From SFFI01 sp964398655 (GTDB taxonomy: Bacteria > Bacillota > Clostridia > Saccharofermentanales > DTU023): a stretch of 35,711 bases of DNA. Below the pieces are notes generated by a model. That model was not told the DNA's origin. It made no database searches and saw only the letters and a list, made by a program, of their open reading frames with translations. Positions 24,167 to 30,977 of this stretch are shown here, piece after piece. The translations under genes and the position numbers were made by a program. The stretch covers positions 1-35,711 of the forward strand of contig CAYNNG010000018.1 of NCBI GenBank assembly GCA_964398655.1, given 5' to 3'. The stretch's first letter is position 1; each line of letters starts with the position of its first letter.

Positions 24167-25264
24167 CAGAATGTCTTTCGCCGAAATACCGCGAATAACC
24201 TGGTCCCAGGCTCTTATCTCGTCCTGGTCTGCCTCCAGGGGTCTGGTCTTCGGCTGCTCGGTCTCTTCATGCCCCTCGAGCCTACCGGTCTGCACTATTC
24301 CCTTCAGTTCCTCGGGTAACTCTTCGGAAATATCAGTCCTAACGCCCGCTGCTTTTGCCAGCGCGGCGGTCAATTCCTCTCGGTCTAGGGCCTGGCCGAT
24401 AAAAACCTTTTCCAGGTCGGGCAAACGGTCTGTGGCGAAAAAATCTCCGGCAAATTGTATGTCCTGAATCAAACCCTGCTTTACCCGGTAACGGATGGTC
24501 AGGCGACCACCAGGAAGGCGTCGGCTCTTCTCCGCGGTAAATTGCGGGTTCAGGCCATAAATGGCTGACCTATCCTGGAACTTCTCCCGGCCCAGGTCTC
24601 TGGCCCGGTCGGCTTCGGCCTTACTCAGCTCATAACGCGAGCCCTCTCCCAGAATAGCCTGGACCATAAGTTCTTTGAAGCTTTCCGGAGAGATGGCTTC
24701 TTCTAAGTAGTCCTGGATATTAGTCACCCGTTCACGCACCGACTTGATGCCTTTGGACTCAATCTTATAAGGGTCAGGACTGGTGGCTTTAACCATTTCC
24801 TCAATGTCCGTGGAGAAAAGCAAGGATCCGTGATGAACCGTGCGGTCGCCTAGCTTGTACTGGGCCGTTCCCGAGATTTTCTTCCCGTCCAAGAGCAGGT
24901 CATTCCGACCGGAAAAGCCCACTTCCAGGCCCAAGCCGCGCAGGGCAGTAACCACGGGCTGAATAAAGTGAGCAAATTCTATCTCCTGGCTGGAGGATTC
25001 CTGGATAAAGGTATACTGCCAGCCGCCTAGATCGGTATAGATGCAGCCTCCGCCGGAATAGCGGCGGACTAGCTTGATCTCGTGGGCCTCAATATAAGGC
25101 AGGTTTACTTCCTCATAGATATTTTGGTAGCGGCCCAACATCACTGTAGGGCTGGTCCGCCAAAACAGGAAAACCGGCTCCTCCAGCTTGTGCTCTGTGG
25201 CCAAAAAATATTCCAGGCCAAAATTGTCATAGACATTGGTCGAGTTTAGGTCGGTATACAGCAT
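24149..25264 (-). CDS. lplA: Lipoate-protein ligase A
   Basis: 371 residues with the canonical layout. FWRTSPTVMLGRYQNIYEEV, then RRYSGGGCIYTDLGG (67-81), RNDLLLDGKKISGTAQ with catalytic K129, and HHGSLLFSTD are followed by the LplA C-terminal domain and a charged tail (to about residue 371) longer than usual. It transfers lipoyl or octanoyl groups to lipoyl domains; its nearest candidate substrate is the free lipoyl domain at 26249-26476. It is last in the minus-strand set lipoyl domain-lipA-lplA, 57 bases after lipA. The ribosome binding site is poor. Confidence 0.93.
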   Translation of the reverse strand: MLYTDLNSTNVYDNFGLEYFLATEHKLEEPVFLFWRTSPTVMLGRYQNIYEEVNLPYIEAHEIKLVRRYSGGGCIYTDLGGWQYTFIQESSSQEIEFAHFIQPVVTALRGLGLEVGFSGRNDLLLDGKKISGTAQYKLGDRTVHHGSLLFSTDIEEMVKATSPDPYKIESKGIKSVRERVTNIQDYLEEAISPESFKELMVQAILGEGSRYELSKAEADRARDLGREKFQDRSAIYGLNPQFTAEKSRRLPGGRLTIRYRVKQGLIQDIQFAGDFFATDRLPDLEKVFIGQALDREELTAALAKAAGVRTDISEELPEELKGIVQTGRLEGHEETEQPKTRPLEADQDEIRAWDQVIRGISAKDILDTLFT

Positions 25265-25321
25265 AGTAATTTTTCAGCCGCAGGCCAAAAGGCTACAGTT
25301 CTTCACCCTAGTCCTGGCACT

Positions 25322-26185
25322 CTATTCCTGATGCGTCGCTTCAAAAGCCTCGCGGGCCCGGTAGGAAGACCGGACTAAAGGAGCAGAGGCACAGTACTTA
25401 AAGCCCTTGGCCAGGGCCTTTTCCCGCCACAGTTCAAATTCTGCCGGAGTCACATAGCGGTCCAGAGGCCAGTGGTCCTTGCTGGGCTGGAGGTACTGGC
25501 TGATCGTTACAATATCACAGCCAGTCGCCAAAATATCGTCCAGCAGCTGGTCCACCTCATCATCCCTTTCGCCCAAACCCAGCATGAAGCCCGTCTTGGT
25601 CAGAATATCCGGGGCCAATTCCTTGGACTTGCGCAAAACCTCCAGCGACCGTTGGTAACTACCTTGCGGGCGGATCTTCTCCTGGAGGCGCTCAACCATT
25701 TCCACATTGTGGTTCATTACATCGGGTCGGGCCTCCAGCACTGTTTGCAGAGCCTCGCTCGACCCCTTGAGGTCAGAAATTAAGACCTCTACACTGGTTT
25801 CAGGGCAGCGGTCTTTGACCGCCCGCACGCAGGCCGCCATGTGGGCAGCCCCGCCATCTGGTAAGTCATCTCGAGTAACCTGGGTAATCACCACATGACG
25901 CAGGCCCAAGTCTTCTACCACTTCTGCGATATGTTGAGGTTCCTCAGGATCCAGGGGCGTGGGCCGCTGGCAGGTCACATTGCAAAAACGGCAATTCCGG
26001 GTACAGTTTTCCCCCATAGCCATAAAGGTAGCGGTATGCCGGGCATAGCACTCTCCCATATTGGGACAATTGGCCGCCTTACAGACCGTATTAATTTTCA
26101 GGTCATTGAGCATCCCTGCCAACTGATCTACCGCCTGAGGGTCATAAGGAACTTTAAGCCAGTCAGGTTTTTTTAAATATGTCAC
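25322..26185 (-). CDS. lipA: Lipoyl synthase (radical SAM)
   Basis: 287 residues from a GTG start with AAGGAT upstream. It inserts two sulfurs into protein-bound octanoyl groups. The auxiliary cluster cysteines C35, C40 and C46 (CX4CX5C) and the radical-SAM cysteines C61, C65 and C68 (CX3CX2C, CTRNCRFC) are all present, as is the C-terminal RSSY serine motif that ligates the auxiliary cluster. It lies between the free lipoyl domain and lplA. Octanoyl transfer would have to come from an LplA, since no lipB is in the window. Confidence 0.97.
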   Translation of the reverse strand: MTYLKKPDWLKVPYDPQAVDQLAGMLNDLKINTVCKAANCPNMGECYARHTATFMAMGENCTRNCRFCNVTCQRPTPLDPEEPQHIAEVVEDLGLRHVVITQVTRDDLPDGGAAHMAACVRAVKDRCPETSVEVLISDLKGSSEALQTVLEARPDVMNHNVEMVERLQEKIRPQGSYQRSLEVLRKSKELAPDILTKTGFMLGLGERDDEVDQLLDDILATGCDIVTISQYLQPSKDHWPLDRYVTPAEFELWREKALAKGFKYCASAPLVRSSYRAREAFEATHQE

Positions 26186-26248
26186 AATAATATCCTTAGA
26201 ATATCTTTAGTCGAAAATCTTCTATCTTCAATCTAAAGGTTTTCCGGC

Positions 26249-26476
26249 CTATTCAATCGTAGCCAAAACCTGGTCCACTTGGACCTCGTCACCCTCTTCT
26301 GCCAGCACCTGCTTTAAGGTGCCAGAAAAATCAGACGCAATTTGGCTCACTACTTTGTCACTTTCAATTTCATAAAGCGGCTCACCCTGCTCTACCTTAT
26401 CTCCTGGGTTTTTCAGCCATGCAACCAGTAGTCCAGACTCCATCTGGGGGCGTAATTGGGGCATTTTAACTTGCAT
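26249..26476 (-). CDS. Free-standing lipoyl-domain protein
   Basis: 75 residues making up exactly one biotinyl/lipoyl domain of the 2-oxoacid dehydrogenase E2 type. VKMPQLRPQMESGLLVAWL, then GDKVEQGEPLYEIESDKVV with target lysine K41 in the ESDKVV hairpin, then GTLKQVLAEEGDEVQVDQVL and a stop at TIE. A proper start with AAAGGAG 8 bases upstream and a clean stop argue for a complete gene rather than a broken E2. No E1, E2 core or E3 gene is near. It is first in the set with lipA and lplA, so it may be a carrier on which lipoyl groups are assembled, or a swinging arm for a complex encoded elsewhere. A BCCP role is unlikely because the biotin motif AMKM is absent. Confidence 0.9.
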   Translation of the reverse strand: MQVKMPQLRPQMESGLLVAWLKNPGDKVEQGEPLYEIESDKVVSQIASDFSGTLKQVLAEEGDEVQVDQVLATIE

Positions 26477-26494
26477 ATAAGCGCTCCTTTATAT

Positions 26495-26555
26495 GTGTAC
26501 TGCTCATCTATTAAGTGTCCAGCGCGTGAACACTAATCGCTAGATTTCCGTACAC
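26495..26555. promoter_or_regulatory. Nested inverted repeats between lipoyl gene and copA
   Basis: GTGTAC (26495-26500) pairs with GTACAC (26550-26555), and inside it TTAAGTGT (26511-26518) pairs with ACACTAA (26530-26536). This could be an operator region for either divergent gene. It does not match the CopY box TACANNTGTA. Confidence 0.35.
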
Positions 26556-26695
26556 TTTATGAATATCTTGGTCTCGTCCATTTTACGCTGAGCCCTGGGG
26601 CTTTAGCAAATTTCTAGCCCCCTGCTTAGGCACCAAGCCAATCTGTAACACATATTCCCATCTGGAGGCAGCTAGGCTGAGATTTAGTAAGCCTG

Positions 26696-26704
26696 TGCTA
26701 ATAT
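26696..26704 (+). promoter_or_regulatory. Candidate extended -10 promoter of copA
   Basis: TGCTAATAT (TGn plus TAATAT), 50 bases before the copA ATG. No good -35 seen, consistent with an activator- or metal-controlled promoter. Confidence 0.4.
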
Positions 26705-26754
26705 GAAAACAAGAAAGATTAGATAAGCTAAATGAAACCAAAGGAAGTTATAAG

Positions 26755-28704
26755 ATGGTAAAGGCAAAATATAATATTGGAGGCATGCACTGCGCAGCTT
26801 GCTCAGCTGCGGTGGAGCGAGCTGTCAACAAAATAAGTGGCGTCGACGAGGTAGCTGTTAATCTGCTCACCAACTCCATGCAAGTTTCCTACGATGAAGG
26901 GAAGCTTAAATCCGCAGATATCGTGCAGGCCGTGGAGCAGGCAGGCTATACCGCTAGCATAATGCCAGGCTCTGGGGTTGGTCCTGCTGAGGGTGTTACT
27001 ACTGCCCAGGACAATTCTAACCCGTCAACAGAAAATCCTGCCCTCGCCGCGGAAGCTGCCCGCAGGGATTTTGCGGAGAAAGACCGGCTGAACATGTTGC
27101 ACCGGCTCCAGATCTCTGCTGTCTTTTGTATTCCCCTCTTTTACCTTTCTATGGGACATATGATGGGCTGGCCCCTGCCCAGCATCTTTTTGGGCAGCGA
27201 AAACTCCATGATTTTCGGCCTGACACAATTTCTCCTCCTCCTCCCCATCCTCGTGGTCAACCGCAACTACTTCCGCTCCGGCTGGAGGTCCATGGTCCAC
27301 AAGTCGCCCAATATGGATGCCCTCATTGCCCTCGGCTCGTCTGCGGCTACCCTCTACGGCATCTATGCCCTCTATAAGATTGGCTACGGGTTAGGCTGGC
27401 AGGATTGGGGCCTGGTCCATAAGTTCAGCATGGATCTCTACTTTGAATCCGCGGGTACGATCCTGACCTTGATTACCGTGGGCAAATACCTGGAGGCCAA
27501 GGCTAAGTCTAAAACCTCTTCTGCCATCTCTTCCCTCCTTGACTTGACCCCTCAAGAAGCCACCAGAATCCGGGATGGCCAAGAGGAGAAGGTCCGTGTG
27601 GAAGAGCTCCAAGTGGGTGATGTGCTCCTCGTACGCACGGGCGAAGCTGTCCCTGTGGATGGCTCTATCCTGGAGGGCCAGGCTGCCCTAGATGAGTCTG
27701 CCCTTACGGGCGAGTCTATTCCTCTGGCCAAAGGCCCTGGCGACCAGGTGACCGGGGCCACCCTGGTACAGTCGGGTTACTTCCGCATGCGGGCGGAAAA
27801 GTTGGGCCAAGATACCACCTTATCCAAGATTATTAACTTAGTAGAAGAAGCCTCTTCTTCCAAAGCCCCTATCTCCAAAATTGCGGACAAGGTTTCCGCC
27901 GTCTTCGTCCCGGCGGTAATTGCCATAGCTCTCGTAACCCTGGTAGTCTGGCTTGCCTTGGGCTACAGCTTTGAGCACGCCCTTTCCATGGCCATTGCGG
28001 TCTTAGTTATCTCTTGTCCTTGTGCCATGGGCCTGGCCACCCCCACCGCCATCATGGTAGGAACAGGCAGAGGGGCCAAAAACGGCATCCTGATTAAGTC
28101 GGCGGAAGCCTTGGAAATCGCTGGTGGCTTGACCAGCCTGGTCTTAGACAAGACGGGCACGATCACCGAGGGCAAACCCCAGGTGACAGACCTCCTCCCC
28201 CTGCAAGGCTCCGAATCTGACCTTCTGCAGCTGGCCTATTCGCTGGAGAAACTGTCCGAGCACCCCCTGGCCTCGGCTATTGTCCAGAAGGCAGAAGCAG
28301 AAGGCCTCAACAGCCTGGAGGTAGAAAATTTTGGCCAAGATCCCGGTCAGGGGATTTACGGCGAAATAGCAGGACAGAAAGTTTTGGCCGGCAACCTCAA
28401 GATGCTAGAAGAGCAAGGCTTAGCTAGCCCTGACCTGCAAACAGAGCGGGATCGTCTGGCCCAAGAGGGCAAGACTCCCCTCTTCTTTGCACAGGACGGC
28501 CAAGTCCTAGGCCTTATTGCAGTAGCCGACGTGATCAAGGCAGATTCTGCCGAAGCCATNNNNNNNNNNNNNNNNNNNNNNNNNNNNNNNNNNNNNNNNN
28601 NNNNNNNNNNNNNNNNNNNNNNNNNNNNNNNNNNNNNNNNNNNNNNNNNNNNNNNNNNNCTCCGCTACCTGCCCCTCCATAAAAAGTCTGCGCGCAACAA
28701 ATAA
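26755..28704 (+). CDS. copA: Copper-type P1B ATPase (interrupted by assembly gap)
   Basis: Starts with one heavy-metal domain (GMHCAACSAAVERAV, C13 and C16), followed by a Gln/Asn/Pro-rich linker. The first transmembrane pairs, the actuator motif LTGESIP, the metal-binding CPC (421-423, ISCPCAMGLATPTA), the phosphorylation site DKTGT (D465) and the nucleotide-domain HP motif (SEHPLAS) follow. It exports Cu(I) across the membrane. At residue 602 the N run begins. Only LRYLPLHKKSARNK remains after it, whereas the family needs the GDGxND hinge and two last helices, about 200 residues. The real gap is thus about 600 bp rather than 100, and the gene is probably intact. Continuity of frame through the Ns is accidental. 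Ribosome binding site AAGGAAG. Confidence 0.92.
   Translation: MVKAKYNIGGMHCAACSAAVERAVNKISGVDEVAVNLLTNSMQVSYDEGKLKSADIVQAVEQAGYTASIMPGSGVGPAEGVTTAQDNSNPSTENPALAAEAARRDFAEKDRLNMLHRLQISAVFCIPLFYLSMGHMMGWPLPSIFLGSENSMIFGLTQFLLLLPILVVNRNYFRSGWRSMVHKSPNMDALIALGSSAATLYGIYALYKIGYGLGWQDWGLVHKFSMDLYFESAGTILTLITVGKYLEAKAKSKTSSAISSLLDLTPQEATRIRDGQEEKVRVEELQVGDVLLVRTGEAVPVDGSILEGQAALDESALTGESIPLAKGPGDQVTGATLVQSGYFRMRAEKLGQDTTLSKIINLVEEASSSKAPISKIADKVSAVFVPAVIAIALVTLVVWLALGYSFEHALSMAIAVLVISCPCAMGLATPTAIMVGTGRGAKNGILIKSAEALEIAGGLTSLVLDKTGTITEGKPQVTDLLPLQGSESDLLQLAYSLEKLSEHPLASAIVQKAEAEGLNSLEVENFGQDPGQGIYGEIAGQKVLAGNLKMLEEQGLASPDLQTERDRLAQEGKTPLFFAQDGQVLGLIAVADVIKADSAEAXXXXXXXXXXXXXXXXXXXXXXXXXXXXXXXXXXLRYLPLHKKSARNK
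28560..28659. other. Scaffold gap (100 N) inside copA
   Basis: Placeholder of exactly 100 N. Judged from the missing P1B-ATPase C-terminal part, about 600 bases are absent. Confidence 0.95.
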
Positions 28705-28726
28705 TCTGCACGCAGGCTTTTCACTC

Positions 28727-28954
28727 GATACATCCAACTTCCTCAAAATTCTTACAAGTTTGCAGCTTTTGTACGCCCCAATTTTCTGAAACTCGGGTTC
28801 TGATGGTTTTCCCCCACAAAATAGCCCTAAAAAGGCGGTTTTTATGCAAATATACATCTTGGAGCCGAGTTTTATACATTCAGAATGGAGGAAAAGTGGG
28901 CCGGCATGTACATTATCTGCAAACTTGTAAGAAAATCCGGAAAGTTGAAGTATC
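28727..28954. repeat. Intergenic palindromic element, copy A
   Basis: About 228 bp bounded by imperfect inverted repeats of about 38 bp: left 28727-28765 (starts GATACATCCAACTTC, ends ACAAGTTTGCAG) and right 28917-28954 (starts CTGCAAACTTGT, ends GTTGAAGTATC). Inside, ACTCGG/CCGAGT and GTAC pairs extend the symmetry, so the transcript could fold into one long hairpin. No coding frame is credible. The core ACAAGTTTGCAG recurs in elements at 29021, 33265 and 35571. Confidence 0.8.
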
Positions 28955-29020
28955 TCTACCTTTCTACCGCCTAGTAGCCTGACCATTTCTCTTCAGAACC
29001 AGTAGGCTAGGCCTCTCTAT

Positions 29021-29226
29021 TTCGGATTTTCTGGATTTCGGACAAGTTTGCTAGTAATGGATGGCCTACCCTCAGAAAAAGAGGAAAAGCCACCCATTAC
29101 TTGCAGTTTTGCCCGTGTTACCATCCACTAGTTGAAAACTTGTCCGGCGGGCCACCCATTAGTTGCAAACTTGTCCGACTGCCCACCCATTAGTTGCAAT
29201 AATGCCCGAAAATCCGAAAATCCGAA
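29021..29226. repeat. Intergenic palindromic element, copy A2, with 31-bp-pitch array
   Basis: 206 bp with 21-bp terminal inverted repeats (29021-29041, starting TTCGGATTTTC, against 29206-29226; 18 of 21 positions pair). Inside are one forward core (29040-29064, GGACAAGTTTGC) and four 27-bp inverse units at 29089-29115, 29120-29146, 29151-29177 and 29182-29208. The unit starts are exactly 31 bp apart and the spacers are 4 bp. Unit consensus: CCACCCATTAGTTGCAAACT then TGTCCG. The element ends 72 bases before the -35 box of the pnt promoter. Confidence 0.88.
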
Positions 29227-29298
29227 CTACAACTCCCCACCCGTCAGTGTGGAATTTGCTTTCGCGCCTTAGGCATTTCGCACAAAATATACAAAATA

Positions 29299-29327
29299 TT
29301 GTAAAGAAAACTGTTAGCTGTTAAAAT
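29299..29327 (+). promoter_or_regulatory. Promoter of the pnt operon
   Basis: TTGTAA (29299-29304), 17 bases, TAAAAT (29322-29327) with a TGn extension just before the -10. The start would be near 29334, 42 bases before the pntA1 ATG. Placed right after the 31-bp repeat array. Confidence 0.65.
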
Positions 29328-29375
29328 GTTTGCAGATAAATCTAGCCTTTTATGGCTATATGGAGGTTGGAAGAA

Positions 29376-30536
29376 ATGATTGTAGGAATCCCCAGAGAGA
29401 TTATGCCAGGTGAAGATCGCGTATCCGCATCTCCCGAAACCGTCAAACTTATGACCCACCAAGGCTGGACCGTTCTCGTTGAAGAAGGCGCTGGAGAAGG
29501 CTCCTTCTACCACGATCCTCAGTATATCGAAGCCGGTGCCCAGATGATGAAAAACTGCGAGGACCTTTACAACAAGGCAGATGTTATCCTCAAGGTTAAA
29601 GAGCCTCTGATGAATGAAGCCAAGGGCAAGCACGAAATTGATATGATGCATGAGGGCCAATATATAATTACCTTCATTCACCCCGCCGCCCCTGCCAACC
29701 ATGACATGGTCAAAAAAATGGCCAAGGCCGGGGTCATCAGCCTAACCTTGGATGGGGTACCCCGTATTTCCCGCGCCCAGAACTTGGACGCTCTAACCTC
29801 CATGTCCACCTGTGCCGGTTACAAGGGCATCCTCATGGCCGCCAACTACCTGCCCCGGTTTATGCCGCAAATGTTCACCGCCGTAGGCATGGTTAAACCC
29901 GTCAACACCCTGGTTATTGGTACCGGTGTCGGCGGCTTGCAAGCCGTAGCAACCGCCAAACGTTTGGGCTCTGTCCTCTACGCCGCCGATATCCGCCCCG
30001 ACGCCGCAGAACAAGCTATGTCCCTGGGTGCCAAGGTTATCGACTTGGGTATCCCCAAGGAGGCCGCGATCGGCGAAGGCGGTTATGCCCAGAAACTTTC
30101 CGAAGACCTGCTGAAAAAAGAGCGTGAAGTCCTCAAAGAACATGTCAAAGACATGGACATCATCTTCTGCTCCGCCCTGGTACCTGGCGAATTGGCCCCT
30201 GTCCTCATCACCGAGGAGATGGTCAAGTCCATGAAGCCCGGTTCTGTGATCGTGGATATTTCCATTGACCAAGGCGGTAACTGCGAAATTACCCCTCCCG
30301 GCACGGTTGAAGTTAAGCACCACGTGACCCTGGTCGGCATTAAGAATATCCCTGGCCACCTACCCACTTCTTCCACCTGGATGTTCTCGCAGAACATTTA
30401 CAACTTCCTGAAATACATCGTAAAAGACGGCAAGATCGTCTTAGACCGCAACGACGAAATCATCGCTAAGACCTTAGTCACGATCGATGGTCAGCTGGTC
30501 CACCACGGCGCCCGCCTGGCCATGGGTCTTAACTAA
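29376..30536 (+). CDS. pntA1: NAD(P) transhydrogenase subunit alpha part 1 (domain I)
   Basis: 386 residues from ATG 29376, chosen because GGAGG lies 9 bases upstream and MIVGIPREIMPGEDRVSASP is the natural start; an in-frame extension to 29352 is not needed. This is the soluble NAD(H)-binding domain I, related to alanine dehydrogenase. VNTLVIGTGVGGLQAVATAK is the Rossmann loop, and VIVDISIDQGGNCEITPPG and HVTLVGIKNIPGHLPTSSTW are typical. The transmembrane part is on a separate gene, as in many bacteria with three-subunit Pnt. Together with PntA2 and PntB it couples hydride transfer between NADH and NADP+ to proton flow. Confidence 0.95.
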   Translation: MIVGIPREIMPGEDRVSASPETVKLMTHQGWTVLVEEGAGEGSFYHDPQYIEAGAQMMKNCEDLYNKADVILKVKEPLMNEAKGKHEIDMMHEGQYIITFIHPAAPANHDMVKKMAKAGVISLTLDGVPRISRAQNLDALTSMSTCAGYKGILMAANYLPRFMPQMFTAVGMVKPVNTLVIGTGVGGLQAVATAKRLGSVLYAADIRPDAAEQAMSLGAKVIDLGIPKEAAIGEGGYAQKLSEDLLKKEREVLKEHVKDMDIIFCSALVPGELAPVLITEEMVKSMKPGSVIVDISIDQGGNCEITPPGTVEVKHHVTLVGIKNIPGHLPTSSTWMFSQNIYNFLKYIVKDGKIVLDRNDEIIAKTLVTIDGQLVHHGARLAMGLN

Positions 30537-30570
30537 ACCCTTTAACCTATCCATACACTAGCTTTCTGGC

Positions 30571-30596
30571 CCCTGCCTGCCAGCCGGCAGGCAGGG
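30571..30596 (+). other. Strong hairpin between pntA1 and pntA2
   Basis: Perfect 11-bp stem CCCTGCCTGCC / GGCAGGCAGGG with loop AGCC in the 139-bp gap. No U-run follows, so partial termination or mRNA-end protection, giving more domain I than membrane subunits, is more likely than a full stop. Confidence 0.7.
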
Positions 30597-30675
30597 CCTA
30601 GCAAGGTCAAAGCCAAGGCTTGGGGTCAACTCCGTAAGAAATCTCGAGTCGGCCCTTTTTATTACGAGGAAATCT

Positions 30676-30972
30676 ATGCATTGGAGTCTTCTGATTATTA
30701 TCTTTATCGTGGCCATGCTCCTGGGTTACAAGATTATTAACCGTGTGCCCAGCCTGCTCCACACCCCCCTAATGTCCGGTATGAACGCCTTTTCCGGCGT
30801 AACCCTCCTGGCCTGCCTGTCCTCTACGGCTGCCGCCGTGGCCACCGGCGGCACCCTGGGAACCATCTTGGGCCTCATCGCCATTATCCTGGCCACCATC
30901 AACGTGGTGGCAGGCTTTGGAGTCACCGACCGCATGCTCAAAATGTTCCACAGCAAAAAGGATAAGGAGTAA
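30676..30972 (+). CDS. pntA2: NAD(P) transhydrogenase subunit alpha part 2 (membrane)
   Basis: 98 residues with three hydrophobic segments: WSLLIIIFIVAMLLGYKII, then a stretch at about 35-58 beginning MSGMNAFSGVTLLACL, and LGLIAIILATINVVAGFGV. The phrase TPLMSGMNAFSGV is diagnostic for the domain II alpha part. The C-terminus is VTDRMLKMFHSKKDKE. It pairs with the PntB membrane helices to form the proton channel. GAGGAAATCT before the ATG is the ribosome binding site. pntB begins 5 bases after the stop. Confidence 0.95.
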   Translation: MHWSLLIIIFIVAMLLGYKIINRVPSLLHTPLMSGMNAFSGVTLLACLSSTAAAVATGGTLGTILGLIAIILATINVVAGFGVTDRMLKMFHSKKDKE

Positions 30973-30977
30973 AGCCC

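Noticed and set aside
26249..26476. Biotin carrier (BCCP) or broken E2
   Set aside because: The lysine motif is ESDKVV (lipoyl type), and a clean ribosome binding site and stop point to a complete small gene.
28507..28986. Minus-strand frame across the copA gap and palindromic element A
   Set aside because: It is antisense to copA, crosses Ns and continues into a repeat.
29089..29208. A second CRISPR array
   Set aside because: The 4-bp spacers and variable units exclude it.
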